From assembly GCF_016545825.1 (NCBI RefSeq), contig NC_052619.1, positions 9,377,501 to 9,441,500 on the forward strand: a DNA stretch of 64,000 nt. The letters run 5' to 3'. The DNA is from Eucalyptus grandis (Eukaryota; Streptophyta; Magnoliopsida; Myrtales; Myrtaceae). A program made the position numbers and the translations under genes. The notes under the pieces were generated by a model. The model saw nothing but the letters and a program-made list of their open reading frames with translations, was not told where the DNA came from and did no database searches. This document shows positions 24,350 through 37,423 of the stretch, piece by piece (the stretch's first letter is position 1; each line of letters opens with the position of its first letter).

Positions 24350-25064
24350 AGAGAAAATTACCCAAAAAAAAAAAAATTAAGCCTATTTTAATTGTGTCAT
24401 TTCAATTTTAATTTTTTTTATCAATTTAGTTTTAGACATTTTGCAATTATGTCATTTCAATCCATCTGGCCAAATCCTAATCAGTGCTAGCTATCCAATG
24501 AAGGTTGACATGGATAATCTTTTACTAATTTTTTTTTTCAAATTTGTAATTATTTTTTCTTTTTTCTTTTTTTTTTCCACTTCTTTCTTCCTCTAACCAG
24601 TCGCCGATCTCACCTTGCCACTAGCTAGTGAGGCTCAACGTTACCATTGCTAGGTGAGGATCTAATAAGGGTTTACCTCGCCAATGGTTGGGTGAGCACA
24701 ACCTTGCTTAGTGACGGTGAGGTTAAGCTTATCTAGTGGCTAGGCGGGGTTGAACTCGCTCGCCTCACCGGTGGTGGGTGAGCTCGACCTCCCTAGTGAC
24801 AATGAGGTCAAGCCTCGCCAAGGGCATGCTAGGTCGCCCTTGCCAACAACTAAGTGAGCTCACCCTCACTAACCAATGGCAAGGAGAGATTGGCGAGTAG
24901 TCAAAAGAAGAAAGAAGAGAAAAATAAAGAAAAAGAAAAAATAATTAAAAATTCAAAAATATATATTTAAAATTATCCACATTAGCGTCGGCTAGCCAAA
25001 TTTGACAAAATTGATTGAATCGACACAATTGTAATTGATTTAGAATTTTTTTGGTAATTGTCCT
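24350..25064. mobile_element. Inverted-repeat element (MITE), about 715 bp
   Basis: Ends are GAAAATTACCCAAAAAAA on the left and, read inward from the right, GGACAATTACCAAAAAAATT. Near each end are runs of the 'TCAATTTTAGTT... AATTGTGTCATTTCAA' type in opposite orientation. The centre is a degenerate array of GAGGTC, CTCGCC and GGTGAG words flanked by pyrimidine and purine tracts. Homology with the left half (17046-17075) resumes on both sides, which confirms an insertion. Confidence 0.65.
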
Positions 25065-25182
25065 TAACAAAAATGTGAAGTGCAAAAAGATGGAATTGGT
25101 ATGAATTACACACATGGATTATGTCAAAGCAATGAACAAATTAATAACACGTCATTCACATTTTAATAAACTCAATTTAAGA

Positions 25183-25369
25183 CTCCATTTGTTTACCAAA
25201 ATATATGAACGAAAAGTTATTTTATCGTCCATGAAAATGTTTAAATGTAATTTTTTGTCGAAAATGAAAACATTTTTCGTTGATTAATATTTTCAAACGG
25301 TACAAACAATCATTTTTAGAAAAATATTTTCTAAATTAATTATTTTCTGCAAAACAAACAAATCCCAAG
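25183..25369. mobile_element. Short insertion with imperfect inverted ends, about 187 bp
   Basis: Starts ACTCCATTTGTTTACC and ends ACAAACAAATCCC, roughly inverted. The left half (around 17176) has CTCAAATTAAG followed directly by the homologue of the right flank, so the DNA between is an insertion. Related in its first bases to the element at 32699. Confidence 0.5.
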
Positions 25370-25439
25370 CCAAGTTGTATTCTTAAAATTTGGAATGCAT
25401 ACATAACAACAACAAACATATAGTTCCCTAACATAGTCA

Positions 25440-28370
25440 GTTGAATGGCACGAAGAGCGAGTCTTGGTGACCTGGATTTTTTGGTTCACGCTTTTTCTTC
25501 TTTTCTATTTCCTTTTTTTTTTTTTTGTCATCATGGACGATTATTTCTCTGCAAAACTTAAGTGTGTGCATATACATCCCTTTGTGCTAATAATTTAAAA
25601 TTTATTCTATCGTCGAGAGTGCTCCTGTAAGCCGCCTATGTGGCCCCCGATTCTAAAATGATATATTGACGAAGAACTCGAGGGAAAAATATATTATCAT
25701 AAAATTGCAAACGGTATAATGTATGTGCAAAATGAAAAAAAAAACATATCGGTAAGTGATAAAGGGTATTATTGCTATTTCGAGAATAGCAAGTAAACTT
25801 CTAGTATAAAAGGGATTTGCCAAAAAAAAATAATAATATAATTAAATAAATTAGAGTAATGAAAAGGACAGAAAGGGGTACACGTACGTATGTCTCCATC
25901 CCAAAGTTGCATGAAAAGGCGCAAGAGCACCAGTCAAAGGGCAAAGGCAAAAAAGATAACGTTGGGGTCTTACACGACCGAATTTGGTCCCCAATTGCTC
26001 CCCTACAAAACAAGAAAACCCGAACTTTTGTCACCTCCAATGGCAATCTAAAGCGCGAAAGCGAGCCCCTCCTGCCTTCAACGTTGCACTTTTGACGACG
26101 GCGATGTGTCAATATCCGCCACCCACCCACCTGTCGTATCAATTCCTATTTGAAAAAGTTCAAGCTCCACTTTATTTCATTTAAAGATAAATGATCTGTG
26201 CAAAATTTTATGACCAATTATTCTAAAAGTTGAAACTGTTCAATTAAGACGTGATTTATTATTTGAATATTATAGTAATTTAAAAAGCAATTCTTAAGAA
26301 TGGCCATTTATATCACTCATAAAGCTAAACGAACAAAGAAAAAATTATAATTGGTCAATCGTATCAAACAATACTAGCGGCCATTTTAATATATATTGTG
26401 TAAATCATTCATTTTTTATTAAATAAACGGAGTGTTAATATCCTTTCTTTATTTTTCACATGATCATGAAAAATATTTAAGCTCCCAAGCAATTTTTCTT
26501 TGCTTTCCCTAAACGTGGTGTCGTTTTCAATAGTCTCCCCGCCCAGAGCAAGAACCCCATGAACGCGAGATATCATGGTCAAAAAAAGGGTCTTCTTTCC
26601 AAAGCCGAAATCGCCAGTTCCACTCGTGAAAGGTACAGCTCGGCCGAGTTTCACACTGTACGGACGAATAACATGAGGCTACGGAGGTGATTTGGTGGTG
26701 ATGTGGGCCCCATCGAAATCCAAGTCTGTCCGGTTGAGCAAGTTAACGAATATTATCATGTCATCATATAACGGTTTCTTATATCCGTAAAAGATTATTG
26801 AATTGATAAGATCTTGAGAATATAAGGATTGGTTAACTCTAATCAATATGGAAGTACCGTCGCAAAAGTTACCTGATTATATTTCTAATGAAAAAATTTC
26901 ATTTGCCCATGCAATTTGAAAATCATTTTGGGCCAGGGAAGACCCTCCCTCACAAATTTTCTTTTTTTTTCTCTTCATCTCTTTTTAAATTGATTTTCCG
27001 ACTAAAGAAATAGATTTTGGGAGGGACTTGAGATTTGCAGAGATGCGTGGGAGGCAGATCACACGGGCCCCCACAAGCAACACTCATTAGCCCATGGACT
27101 TTGGTGTGATGAAGTGGCCGCAAAAGAGACTACTAGAAAACAAAAAACTTTTTTTCCCCTTTTTTCTGAATTTTCAATTTTTTTAATCCTCGAAAGTACT
27201 GTATAATCCAGCCTTTTACTTTTTTTTTCTTTTTTTTCTTTTGTTGTGGGGGACAGGCATGTCCTTTTGTGCCCTTTTGGCAAGTAAAAAAAACAACTAA
27301 ATTAAGGCAAAAAAGAAAAGAAAAAATAGAGTACATAAAAAACAAAGCAAGGCATATGATTAAAGGGGAGATGTGAAAGTACTTTGTGCGCTTTGAAAAG
27401 AGTTCTGACCGTTCTTTGCTTTTGGAGGGGGTGGCCTTTTGATGCCCAGCCCCTTGCTCTTTTCCTGGCCCAAAGCCGGAGGCAACAGCCGGGAATGACG
27501 AGAACGCCCTTCCGAGTCGGGCGCAAGGCGACAAGATTTCCTGAGGTGCCTTTGTCCAATTCGGGACAAAAAGGGGAGAAATTATGATGAGCCACCACGA
27601 GATGGTGGGTGGTGATATGCAATGAGAGCATAATAATTCAAAGTTGTTGTGCAATGATGAATGAGACATTAGCCCCATTTGCCCCCTTTCTCCATCTCTC
27701 TTGACCATAATAATATGCTTTGCCGAGGGGGTGGGGGCAATTGCAATGATTGCCCTAATTTTTACCATGCAATTTGGAAGTCCTTATTGCAATGAGTACA
27801 ACCTTTTGAAAAAAAAGACTCACCGTAAAAAGCACTTGGAGACTGTCCTCCTTTTGACCCTCGATCCAATCGGTATCGACAAAAACTAGGTTCGCGTGTT
27901 CAGTGTGTAAAAGTGAATCTTATTTGCTTGGATTCGATGTGATGCCGCGGCGTAAGGTGACCACGCCAAACTGTGATGAACTGGATATTTACAATAGGTA
28001 CCCATGTTGGATGTAACATCGACGCGCTTTATGCGGGTGATCATACTTGAATTTGTGGCCTAGTGGTGTCTTCTTGTCATTGTGCAGCTCCAAACTTGAA
28101 AAGCGATTTGGATAACGTTAATTGCACTTTTCTTTCACAGAATTGATGTATTAACGATTATCATTATTGCTTGTGTCCACATCGCGTTCATCCTTGTAGG
28201 GTTGCTAGAGTACCATTCAATTCATTTAGACTCATCGTGCCGTATCACCTTGCCATTGGAACTGATTGATAATCCATTTGCATCATGTCATGGACTGATG
28301 TAATGTATACAGGCCGAGTATAAAAACGATTGATTTGGGGAGGGAAAACAAGCAAACCCATAGTCACCGT
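25440..28370. other. Intergenic DNA, no supported gene
   Basis: Mixed-composition DNA. Frames on both strands are short or low-complexity (Lys/Phe-rich from A or T runs). A minus-strand 81-codon frame at 26654-26409 contains GTGDFGFGKK, discussed under rejected items. Nothing here meets the standard for a gene. Confidence 0.5.
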
Positions 28371-29520
28371 ATTATTACGAGAGTAAATGATCGAACAATT
28401 ATATAAACCACAAGAAAACAAATCCGACACTAAATTTACAAGGTTCAATCAATGTGGCCTACATTCACAAGGAGTGTTGAGAGCGCACAATAGAAATCCG
28501 ATACAAGTACGATACCTTCACTTGGAGAAATCACCAAGAGGATGCTTAAATCCAAACTCGTCAATATATCCAGTTAAAATCATATTCATTTAAAGATTAA
28601 ATCAATGAATTATAAGCCAATTAGAATATATTAATTGCTCCAAACCACATCAATTCTCTGATGTGATAGTTCTCTAACACAACTTGCTCACATATGCATC
28701 CTAACATTTTTCACATAAAAATGCTCACTTATTTTTCTTCTCTATTTTTTCTCTTCATATATTAGTGTTCCTAACAAGGAGAACACCATGAAATTCCATT
28801 ATAGAAATAAAAATTACAACCATAGTCGAATCACTTATATACTTTGAGCATTTCTCAACCTTCATCACAAAATAATCTCCCAAACTCAAAAAGGAATTTA
28901 ACAAATCTCACTCACAGAATTCAATCGGCTTTTAACACATGAAATCTTGGTTTATTTCCACAGAGAAAATCCATCGCCAAGCACTCATCAAACAACACTT
29001 CAATAGGCACGTGCCTGATTGTCTCCATGGTAAAATTCGTTATTCTCTCCTTAAAGTTCACACAGGTCATTGTGTTCAATTCCTCTCATTATCACCAAGG
29101 CACCTAAAAAGACCTTTAGAACTCCACCTTCTAAAGTATACCTATAACCAATTGAATCTATGATGCTTAAGGAAATCATATTCTTCTTCAATTTTGAAAT
29201 GTGCTCACTCTAGTCAATGTCTTATTCTTTCCCCCGCTACACTTTACCATTACCCAAGCATCTATAAAAAGCAAATTAATTCTTGCTTAATGTAGAAAGA
29301 AACAAAAAAGAAGGATTTGTAATACATCCATCAAACGGTGAATCATCTATGATAAACAATAAACAATCAACACTATCTGAATTATTATCAGTTATTGCGG
29401 CAATATTATCAGTAGACTCAACTCTAATATTCTTACCCTTGTCGATCTTTAGCTCAAGGCAAAACTTTATAAGATGTCCCTCAGGTCACAAATTCAACAA
29501 ACAACACTACCCATCTTAAG
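28370..29520 (-). mobile_element. Ty1/copia relic (LTR edge plus pre-integrase region)
   Basis: On the minus strand, translation near 29170-29060 gives DSIGYRYTLEGGVLKVFLGA, matching the copia pre-integrase block 'LDSNGYRY...EGGVLKV..GALVVMKG'. Further upstream on that strand, near 29510-29480, a Cys-containing zinc-knuckle-like remnant is followed by stop codons. Near 28460-28390 is an LTR-like 'accttgtaaatttagtgtcgg'. Frameshifts and stops are frequent; the element is dead. Confidence 0.7.
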
Positions 29521-29529
29521 GATGACTAA

Positions 29530-30628
29530 GGGTGCATTTAGTAACACTTACGTTCCCGGAAACAATTTATGATAAAAAATTATTCATTTTTATTCTATTT
29601 CCTAAAACAATTTCTAAGTATTTTAAGTCGTTTGATAACTGTCCAAAATTTCAATTCCTAGAATAAAATTGTGTTTTGCACTGTCCTCAAAATTTCATTT
29701 CATATTATTTTCTTTTAATTTTGAAATAATCTTATTGTTTTTTTCTTTTCTTTTTCCTTTTTCCTTTTCTTTTTTCTTTCCTTTCTCCTATTCTTCTTCA
29801 AGGGTTGCCGATCCCTAGCCTTGGTCTAACTGGCGATCGGCTAAACAAGGGCTAACGACCTCACCGAAGCATCGCCAGCCCTCGCCAAGGCCACGCCTTA
29901 TCGGCCGAGCCTCACCAATAGCTAGGCAAGTAGCCTCGCCTAGATCTAGCGAGGCCAAGCTCGCCCAATCGCTGACAAGGCTCAACCTCGTCGAGCCACC
30001 ATGAGGTCAGCCTCGCCTTGGCCGGGTGATGCCAACCTTGCAATGGCCTAGCGAGGTCAAGCCTCGCTAGCAGCTGGGCGAGCTCGGCCTCACCAAATCT
30101 TAGCAAGGTCGAGCCTCGCCAGGTCAGGCAAGGCTCACTGGTGGCCTAGGGAAGCCTAGGTAAGGACTGCCTGGCCAACGACAAGGCTCGACCACGCCAA
30201 ATCTGGCGAGGCCAAGCCTCATCGGTGATTAGGCGAGCCTCCAACAAGGTCGCTAGACCTCACCCTAGCCCAGCAAGCCTCTAGTGAGATTGTCGATGAC
30301 AGGTGGCGGGGGACGGCGAGGGCGACGGCGACGGCGGCAGCGGTAGTGGCAGTGGTTGAAGAAGAGAAGAGAGGGAAGAAGAACAAGAAGAAAGAAGAGA
30401 AAAGAGAAAAAAAAAATGAGTTGGCTTTACTCTGATATTGTTTTCGAGAGCAAATAATCAACTTTTTTTTTACTCATCGATTCTGTTCCAAATTTACTTT
30501 CGTGAATAAAAAAAATAGAAATTTGTTCTCGTGAATAAAAGATTTATAAAACGAATTTATGTTCCAAATCTATTTCCGAGAACAAAAAATAGAAATTATT
30601 ACTATTTGGCAAATTGCCAAACGCACCC
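29530..30628. mobile_element. Tourist/PIF-Harbinger-like element, 1.1 kb, TSD TAA
   Basis: Inverted ends GGGTGCATTTAGTAAC (left) and, from the right inward, GGGTGCGTTTGGCAAT. Flanked by TAA at 29527-29529 and 30629-30631. Subterminal AT-rich arms carry TTCCTAGAATAAA and TTCTCGTGAATAAA-like words. The centre is a degenerate GAGGTC/CTCGCC array between pyrimidine and purine tracts, like the element at 24350. No transposase is encoded, so it is non-autonomous. Confidence 0.75.
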
Positions 30629-30631
30629 TAA

Positions 30632-32698
30632 ATATGTTCAAGTTCATAGTGCTCCTGCTAACACGAATACTAATTTTTCCTCTACATTCTCTCACTAAAG
30701 TAGTAGGTAGAGGATTCTCAAATTCTCTCATATAAGTGTCCTCATCTAAAATCACATCACAAACCCATCAAAAGTCAAGTTTGTTGACATAGAAGAATTC
30801 CTAGTAGTCATGACAAATAGTATTCCAACTATTTAAGGCAAGTTCTAACTGGATCGAACTTTGCCATTTATGGCAACAAGTTTAGTGCCGCAAGCACATC
30901 CTTAAGACAGCTTAGCTTCGCTAGAGGTGCAGACAGCCTTAGTTTAGGTTCTTCCTTTCTTAAAAAAAGAAAATTGCACGGTTGGGTCTGGTTTTTGCTT
31001 TTCACCCGGGTGACATTGGACATATTTTCCCACCCAACAGAGGGACAAAGTTTTTTTGTCGCAGAACCCTGCAGAAACCCAAACTGTTTAGGAGAAAACT
31101 GACATTACCAAACGCCAAAACTTTTCCTCTATGGCTTGTTTGCCATTTTTTAAAATAAAAACAATCCAAAGAAGGGAGGACACGGAATTGTCTGTCTATA
31201 TTTGTCTTTTTTGGCATTATTTTTTGTATAATTTGACGGGCCCTCTCTTTTTTCTTATTTTCTTATCTTGTGCCTGTCTAAGTTCTGTTTGTCGTTGAGT
31301 TTTAATCTAGCTTGTGACTTGTGAGAGTCCTTTGCCTCTTCGTAAACCTGAGTTTTGTAGCAAGTTTCATTTCATCTCTAGCAGTAATTTAGCAGACAAA
31401 ATGTTGTGCAAAACATGCTCTTGACAAGGTTCAACAGTCTCGCTGCATACATGATCCCAATGAGACTCGTGACTTTAAGAGAGAGAGAGAGAGAGAGAGA
31501 AAGGAGAAAAAGATGAGCAGTGTCTTGTTGCCCTTGAAAACTGGTAATGCTATGATGGATGAGATTGCATGCTTCTGACAAGTATGTGATCCCTCGGAAG
31601 CAAAGGGAAAAGCGAGGCGACACTGTTTCAAGTTTCAAAAGATCTTGTACGATTGCTGTAATAATAACGACCATGAGGACTGCTGATAATATCAAATGAT
31701 GATCTTTCTCCATACTTCGTGTAACATAATGATGACAAACGCATCGAACGAGGTGGTACTTTTAGATTTTAATGAGAATTACGACGGTGGGTTATTGATC
31801 CTTTTACTTCTAGTCTCCCTTTTAAATAGCCAGCTGATTTCGATCGTGCCCTTATATTATGAGAAAAACCAACGTAACTACTCCCTCTGATGATTGCCGT
31901 GAGAGTTTCACGCACGCGACAGACTGTTGGCAGTTTGTACTAGGAAAAGATTGTGAATTAATGCCATTTACGATCCATTTTTGGTAGGATAATCGAAGGA
32001 CTCACAAGTCACAAATGCGATATAGGTACAAATCTCATTCACGCGAAGGGAATTACATTCATTACTTCCGCAAGCATGTTTGACTTTGTGACTTTGCTAC
32101 GAATAATCGTGGGTAGATTTCCAGCAAGTTTTCCAGCAAGCTCTTCTTCTTCTTCTTCTTCTTGTAAATTATGTAAATTTACCTCGATTTGATATTATTT
32201 CCAGCAATAAATCACAAAAATTACAAATTATATAAAATTTTTAAAAATCAATCATAACGTTGATCTCAAACATAAAATGGAGAAATAATTTAAAATCATG
32301 TTATATAAGCATCTAAATCAAACATATTACGTATATCAAATTAATCTGCTCATAAACTAACAAAAAAGCAATTATTTGTATGTTCAACACTTACAATCTC
32401 AATGTCCATCTTAGTATGGGTTTGACCCGAAAAAAAATTCTTAGTATGATAGGAGAAAAATTGTTGAAGAAATCTTATTTTATATGGAAGATTTGATCAT
32501 CTAATTATTTAACGTCATTGGCAAAATTTACATGGATATATAAAATTTCATGCAGGAAATAAGTAGTATAGTAACCTAAATTGAAAGCTATTTGATAAAT
32601 CTCCAAAATAGAAAAGATTGGAATTGAGAGGGAAACTAAATAGTAATTCTGTGTACTCAGTCATAATCCTTAAAGAGGAAAACCTATTAAAATGTATA
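30632..32698. other. Intergenic DNA, no supported gene
   Basis: No domain recognised. It contains a (GA)n microsatellite at 31479-31501 and a run of four CTT triplets near 32148-32162. Confidence 0.5.
31479..31501. repeat. (GA)n microsatellite
   Basis: An uninterrupted GA dinucleotide run. Confidence 0.9.
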
Positions 32699-32909
32699 CT
32701 CCATTTGTTTCACATAAAATGAATGATTTGAAAAATATCTTCCTAAAAATAATCGCTTGTATTGGTCAATAAAAATATTTTTATTATTGACAACAATTTA
32801 TATCTAATCATATTTATTTAAATGATAAAAATGTTTTTCGTTCATTCATTTTTTAAATAATACAAGTAATCATTTCTCAAATTATTCGTTTTTCGTGAAA
32901 TAAATGGAG
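32699..32909. mobile_element. Stowaway-like MITE, 211 bp, TSD TA
   Basis: Starts CTCCATTTGTTTCAC and, read inward from the right, starts CTCCATTTATTTCAC. Flanked by TA at 32697-32698 and 32910-32911. Subterminal ATTCATTTTTTAAAT and AATGATTTGAAAAAT words pair between the arms. No coding capacity. Confidence 0.8.
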
Positions 32910-33589
32910 TAGTAAATTGAATATATGGGATAATATTTAGAGCTAAAACTCATGAGGTTGGTAGATGCCATTATATTAGTAAACGATTGGAAAAGGATGG
33001 TGATCTCCAAAATTTTTTTTTTTTTATTAGTAATATCTAAAGACTTCATGGGCTCTTAAATGGTAGCTACTAAGAAATATTTAACCTGATATGATTTTAA
33101 ATGAATTGAGAATTTGAGGGTAAAATGGAATCCAGCCTGTGCTGAGATTTGAGGAATTCTTAAATGTACTTACAAAAATTTATTTATAGATATATCAAGA
33201 ATTATAATCCTTGCTTATTATCTTTCGTTTATAAAATACATGGCTCACGATGAACATTGCCGTTGATGAAATATGGAGTGATTCTTCTTCTTAAAGGTAG
33301 GAATCCTTGTTTACTTTATAATAGATAAGTTAATAGGAGATATATATCATTTTAACCTTGGGTGGTTTAATATCCCTAAAGCTAAACGAAAATTTGTTTA
33401 CATACTTTAGCTATACATACTTTATTATGATTGTCATTTGAGTGGATACTTTAAAATATCACAAGTATGATTGGTGATACATATATCCAAAATCTTCACC
33501 TCATGACTAGCAAAAATTCAACTTTGCCAATTTCTTAGGGAAAAAATCCATGCCATTCTTGTTGGGGGCTCCACACCTCTTGCCATCTC

Positions 33590-33902
33590 GAAAAATTATC
33601 CAATTAGTCATAAACCTATTTTATAGATGTCAATTTAGTTATAAATTATTCCTAAATTTTTGCGTGAAATTCCAATGCAGTCAAGTTAGCTAATTTTTGC
33701 CGAAAATCATTGATATAATGATTTACCACATAGGATAATTTGCGATAACTAAATTGCCGCATCAACTTTTTTTTCGAAAATTGATTAGAATAACTCCAAT
33801 GAAATTTCACACAAGAGTTCAGGACTAGATTTGGTAAAATTAAAAAGATTCTGATTCAATTAATGTCCATAAAATAAGTCTATGATTGATTATGTAATTT
33901 CC
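33590..33902. mobile_element. Inverted-repeat MITE, about 313 bp
   Basis: The left arm GAAAAATTATCCAATTAGTC and the right arm read inward, GGGGAAATTACATAATCAAT, pair over about 35 bp and continue with CATAAACCTATTTTAT versus CATAGACTTATTTTAT. Inner segments contain CACATAGGATAA-type words. Family not assigned. Confidence 0.65.
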
Positions 33903-36055
33903 CCAATGCTAGTAGGATCACGTACCAGCACCATCAATGCATCTACAGGGGAACCCTGCTACTTTTTAAAGTAGCAGAGGAGTGAGACATAAGTGTACTC
34001 CAGTGAAGTATTCCCCCGGCTACACAACGGATTTAAAAGATCAAATTCCATCTTTACTGAAAACTATGAGTAATTATAAATACTTTGTCAGCGTAAAAAA
34101 CTTTTTCCATGAGCGGCTTTCTCATCCACCTTTAATTTCATGGTTAGGAAAAGAGTATATAGTTAAAACTCAATGGTAAATAAGTCCATCCATCAACTCA
34201 ATCGACCCAAAAATTTCTTGCTTCATGATGCAAGAATTATTCCCATCCTCTGCTTTAAAAGCTGTAAAACGATACGCCTTGGATTTTCTTTGGGTATTTT
34301 TTGCCCTAGAAGATATTTTAATGGCATGTGGATGATACTCACACCCCTTTTTTTACACCCCTTAGAGCTTGTGTTTAAAGTCATATAAAATTCAAATCGT
34401 GCCTACACGTGAAACTACGTATAGCCGGACCGAAGTAGACTCCACATGGCTCTTGCACCAAGCCAATGATGCCAATGACCATACTTTGTATTTCCTTATA
34501 AATAATATGCCAAAACTACAAATATTTAGTGATGCGGCATACTCTATTCGACATAAAATATGAAATACTCATTTGAATGTTGTTGTGATCTCTTCTTTTT
34601 ATGCAATTTAATTTAAAATACCTAGCCAAAATTTAGATGTCAACAAATATTCGATCAATCTTGATATATTTAATATTACTTGACCCTTACTTAGTGTCAT
34701 CCTTAATCTTTTAACCGCAGAAGCACAAAAGCCACAAAGAGCCATCCCCATGCGCAAGTAAGCAGATTATCATTACTTGAACATAAAGAACCATTAAAAG
34801 AAGCTCCAAAAATAAAAGGGGTCGGCCCTAAATGAGAAGCTATTCACCTCCCCACCTGCCTCTAGTATAGACACGATTAAGATAATAACACCCAAGCGTG
34901 CCAAGCACAGACAACAGAGATCGAAACGGAATGATGGAAAGAGATTAAAGAAATGGTCGCGAGGAATAAGCGACGATACATGCTTGCATCGACAGACCAA
35001 ATAAATATAAAGAACATCTCAACAGGATCGAAGACCCACCACATCGTGGGCATCTGTCTTGATTTTCTTATTAACATTATACAAATATAATACCTTATGG
35101 ATCCCATGATGCGAGAATTCAATACATTCTTTTCTTAATCCTTTAAACCATAACCCTCGCATTTGACTTCACTTTTCCCTATAACCCTAATTCTTCCCCC
35201 AACATTCCCAAGAACCAACTTTTGAGTTATTTATATGAATGATTTTAATATCATATGTGGTCATGTAAAGCAGCCTCTTGAAGCGTATGGAGGGTGGTAA
35301 AAGTGTCCCCTTAGCCTATATGCGAACCACTTTTCTTGGTCACCACTTTTGAGAATTCCGATCCCTTTAGGGAGTTCAATGCAAATATTATATCCACAGT
35401 GGGTGCGTATCTTATTATACCATAAGGTTTGTCCAATCACCTATGATTCCATTTATTGCTTCAAAACCCATACAAAGAATTGGTTTTCTCCACTCTTTTT
35501 TTGCTTTTTTCTTTTTTTTAATCTTTGCCTTGGCCATACACATGTACCAGAGTTAATATTAGCTGGTACTATAAATTTCTCATGATCGCAATGTAAGAGT
35601 GAGCAACCAGATCGGTTCACAAGAAGGCTAGTCGAATTTTCGATTCTAAAAAATAGGAATTGGCCTTAATGGATATTATTCTCGATTTCAAAATCTAAAA
35701 ACCAACCTTGATAAAGTAGATTTCAAATGTAGTACCTATCCATACTAGAACCAATCACCCGCAATGCTGTCTACTAATCTCTTTATAATATGAGCCCGGG
35801 ATGCCCCCAAGATAGAGATGGGTGGAATCATAGCAGCAATGGAGCAGTGCAAAAAGGAAGTGTGGGATGTTGGGATTGGGATGTGGAGAGAGACATGACT
35901 AAATGTGCACTATCTAGGAGATGGGCCCCACCGCACGCACTAAAAACACTCTCTCCTGCTTGGGGAAGCTCAAACCGAACCTCCTCCGCCCGATAAATTC
36001 TCAAAGGCCCCCCTTTGTCCACGAGCTTGCGCACTATTTTAACTATAAAAAAAAA

Positions 36056-36640
36056 GTGGAAACCCTTGTTTACTTGTCTAGAGATGGAGAAATCCTATGT
36101 TTATCGAGTCCGAATCACGAAATTGGTGCATTAAATGATGTTATAAGCTGTTAGAAAGATTTGGAACATGGCATGTTCACTTACTTAATCATTCTTTTAC
36201 AGTCTACCATATCATAATGCACCAATGTTTATATCAATTTCAGCATACTTTGCATTATTTAGAAAGAGACTCTCCTACCAAAATCACGCCTCCTGTTTCT
36301 TGAGGGGAAAATCTTCTCCGCTCGAGTAGGTGCCCCACGGGATGACGAGGCCCAATGTCTTGTGCCCATCACTACTCAATTACCAAAGTGTGCTATTTTG
36401 GTGAAGAAAATTGAAATTCTTTTTCACTTGTTAAAAAATGGAGAAGTTCTACGTTTGTAGAATCTAGGCCACATAATTGGTATACAGAATGATGTTGTGA
36501 ACTGTTACTAGGTTTAAAAAGTGATTCACTAGCTTAACTGACCACTTACAATCGACTCCATCACTTAGTAAACCAATCTCATATACCAAACTTATTATGT
36601 CTTGCGTTGTTAGAAAGAGAAATTCCCCAATATAAAAATA
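36056..36640. repeat. Two degenerate direct copies of a ~220-bp segment
   Basis: 36056-36275 and 36420-36640 share, in order: a GGAGAA(A/G)T(C/T)CTA(T/C)GTTT core, a CACATAATTGGT-like segment, AATGATGTT(A/G)T(A/G)A(G/A)CTGTTA, and a terminal GTTAGAAAGAGA. About 145 bp of unrelated sequence separates them. Origin unknown. Confidence 0.55.
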
Positions 36641-37385
36641 AAGTGTCATTTATAAGTTTCAAGAGTGATAGACGTGTTAAACTTTAATTTCCTTTACAAT
36701 TCATACTTATATTCTAAATCTTGATGGGCATGAGATGAAAACCTAGCACACTCAATGGGTATTATTAGCTCAATGATCAAAAGCCTCAAGCACCCTTGAG
36801 AGAAAAAACCTAATGCAATGGATACAAAGACCAGTTCAATAAAGTGGTTCAATCATTAGTGCTTGAGATCCAATTCGGGCACTCTTTGCGTTCGAAAAAT
36901 GAGAAAACTTTGGGCTGCATGAGCTCAGCATGTTGCTTTCAAAAGTAGTACCCAATTTAGATTTGGCAATTCCATGTCACCTCAGCCAATGCACATGGTG
37001 GTAACATGAGATTAAAGTCCCCACCCAATGGCCCATGTATTGATATTATCATTATTGTTTTCACTTTTGCAACATTAGCTTTTCTTATTTAATTGGGAAA
37101 AAAATCCAAGAACTTTTTTTGTGGATCAGAACAAAATAAGCCCATGCCCTCCACTCACTCCCCTCCAGCACTTTTTCTAAATTTTTTATTTGTTTTCTTG
37201 GATATTTTTTGAATCTTCAAGATGAGTAATGATATGGTGCATTAATGGTGGCATGGAACTTTGCGTTTGATAGCTCCAGAACCTCCCTACAAAGGGTACA
37301 TTCTCCATTTATGCTCCTCCTTTGGATCCATCACTAACGTATATCTCTGCACGTCGCTCATTCCTTCTCCCTTCTTCATCTGCTG

Positions 37386-37387
<2 letters not shown>

Positions 37388-37420
<33 letters not shown>
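37388..37420. repeat. (CT)n microsatellite
   Basis: An uninterrupted CT run of about 33 bp. Confidence 0.9.

Positions 37421-37423
<3 letters not shown>

Larger units (their letters stand above)
11560..25440 (+). repeat. Tandem segmental duplication carrying ACA copies 2 and 3
   Basis: Two halves share collinear homology. Left half from about 11560: 11580-11800, 12560-12640, 13120-13300, copy 2, 3' UTR 16800-16990, 17030-17240. Right half from about 17310: 17320-17560, 17570-17660, 17648-17800, copy 3, 3' UTR 23320-23500, 24300-24345, 25070-25430. The period before insertions is about 5.7 kb. Differences in length are mostly explained by transposons present in only one half. Confidence 0.8.

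Noticed and set aside
26409..26654. Minus-strand frame with GTGDFGFGKK, reminiscent of the DFGWG motif of BAHD acyltransferases
   Set aside because: Only the short motif matches; the flanking residues and the upstream frame do not resemble the family.
27133..27768. 211-codon minus-strand frame
   Set aside because: No domain recognised; Lys-rich runs come from T tracts and overlapping frames exist on both strands.
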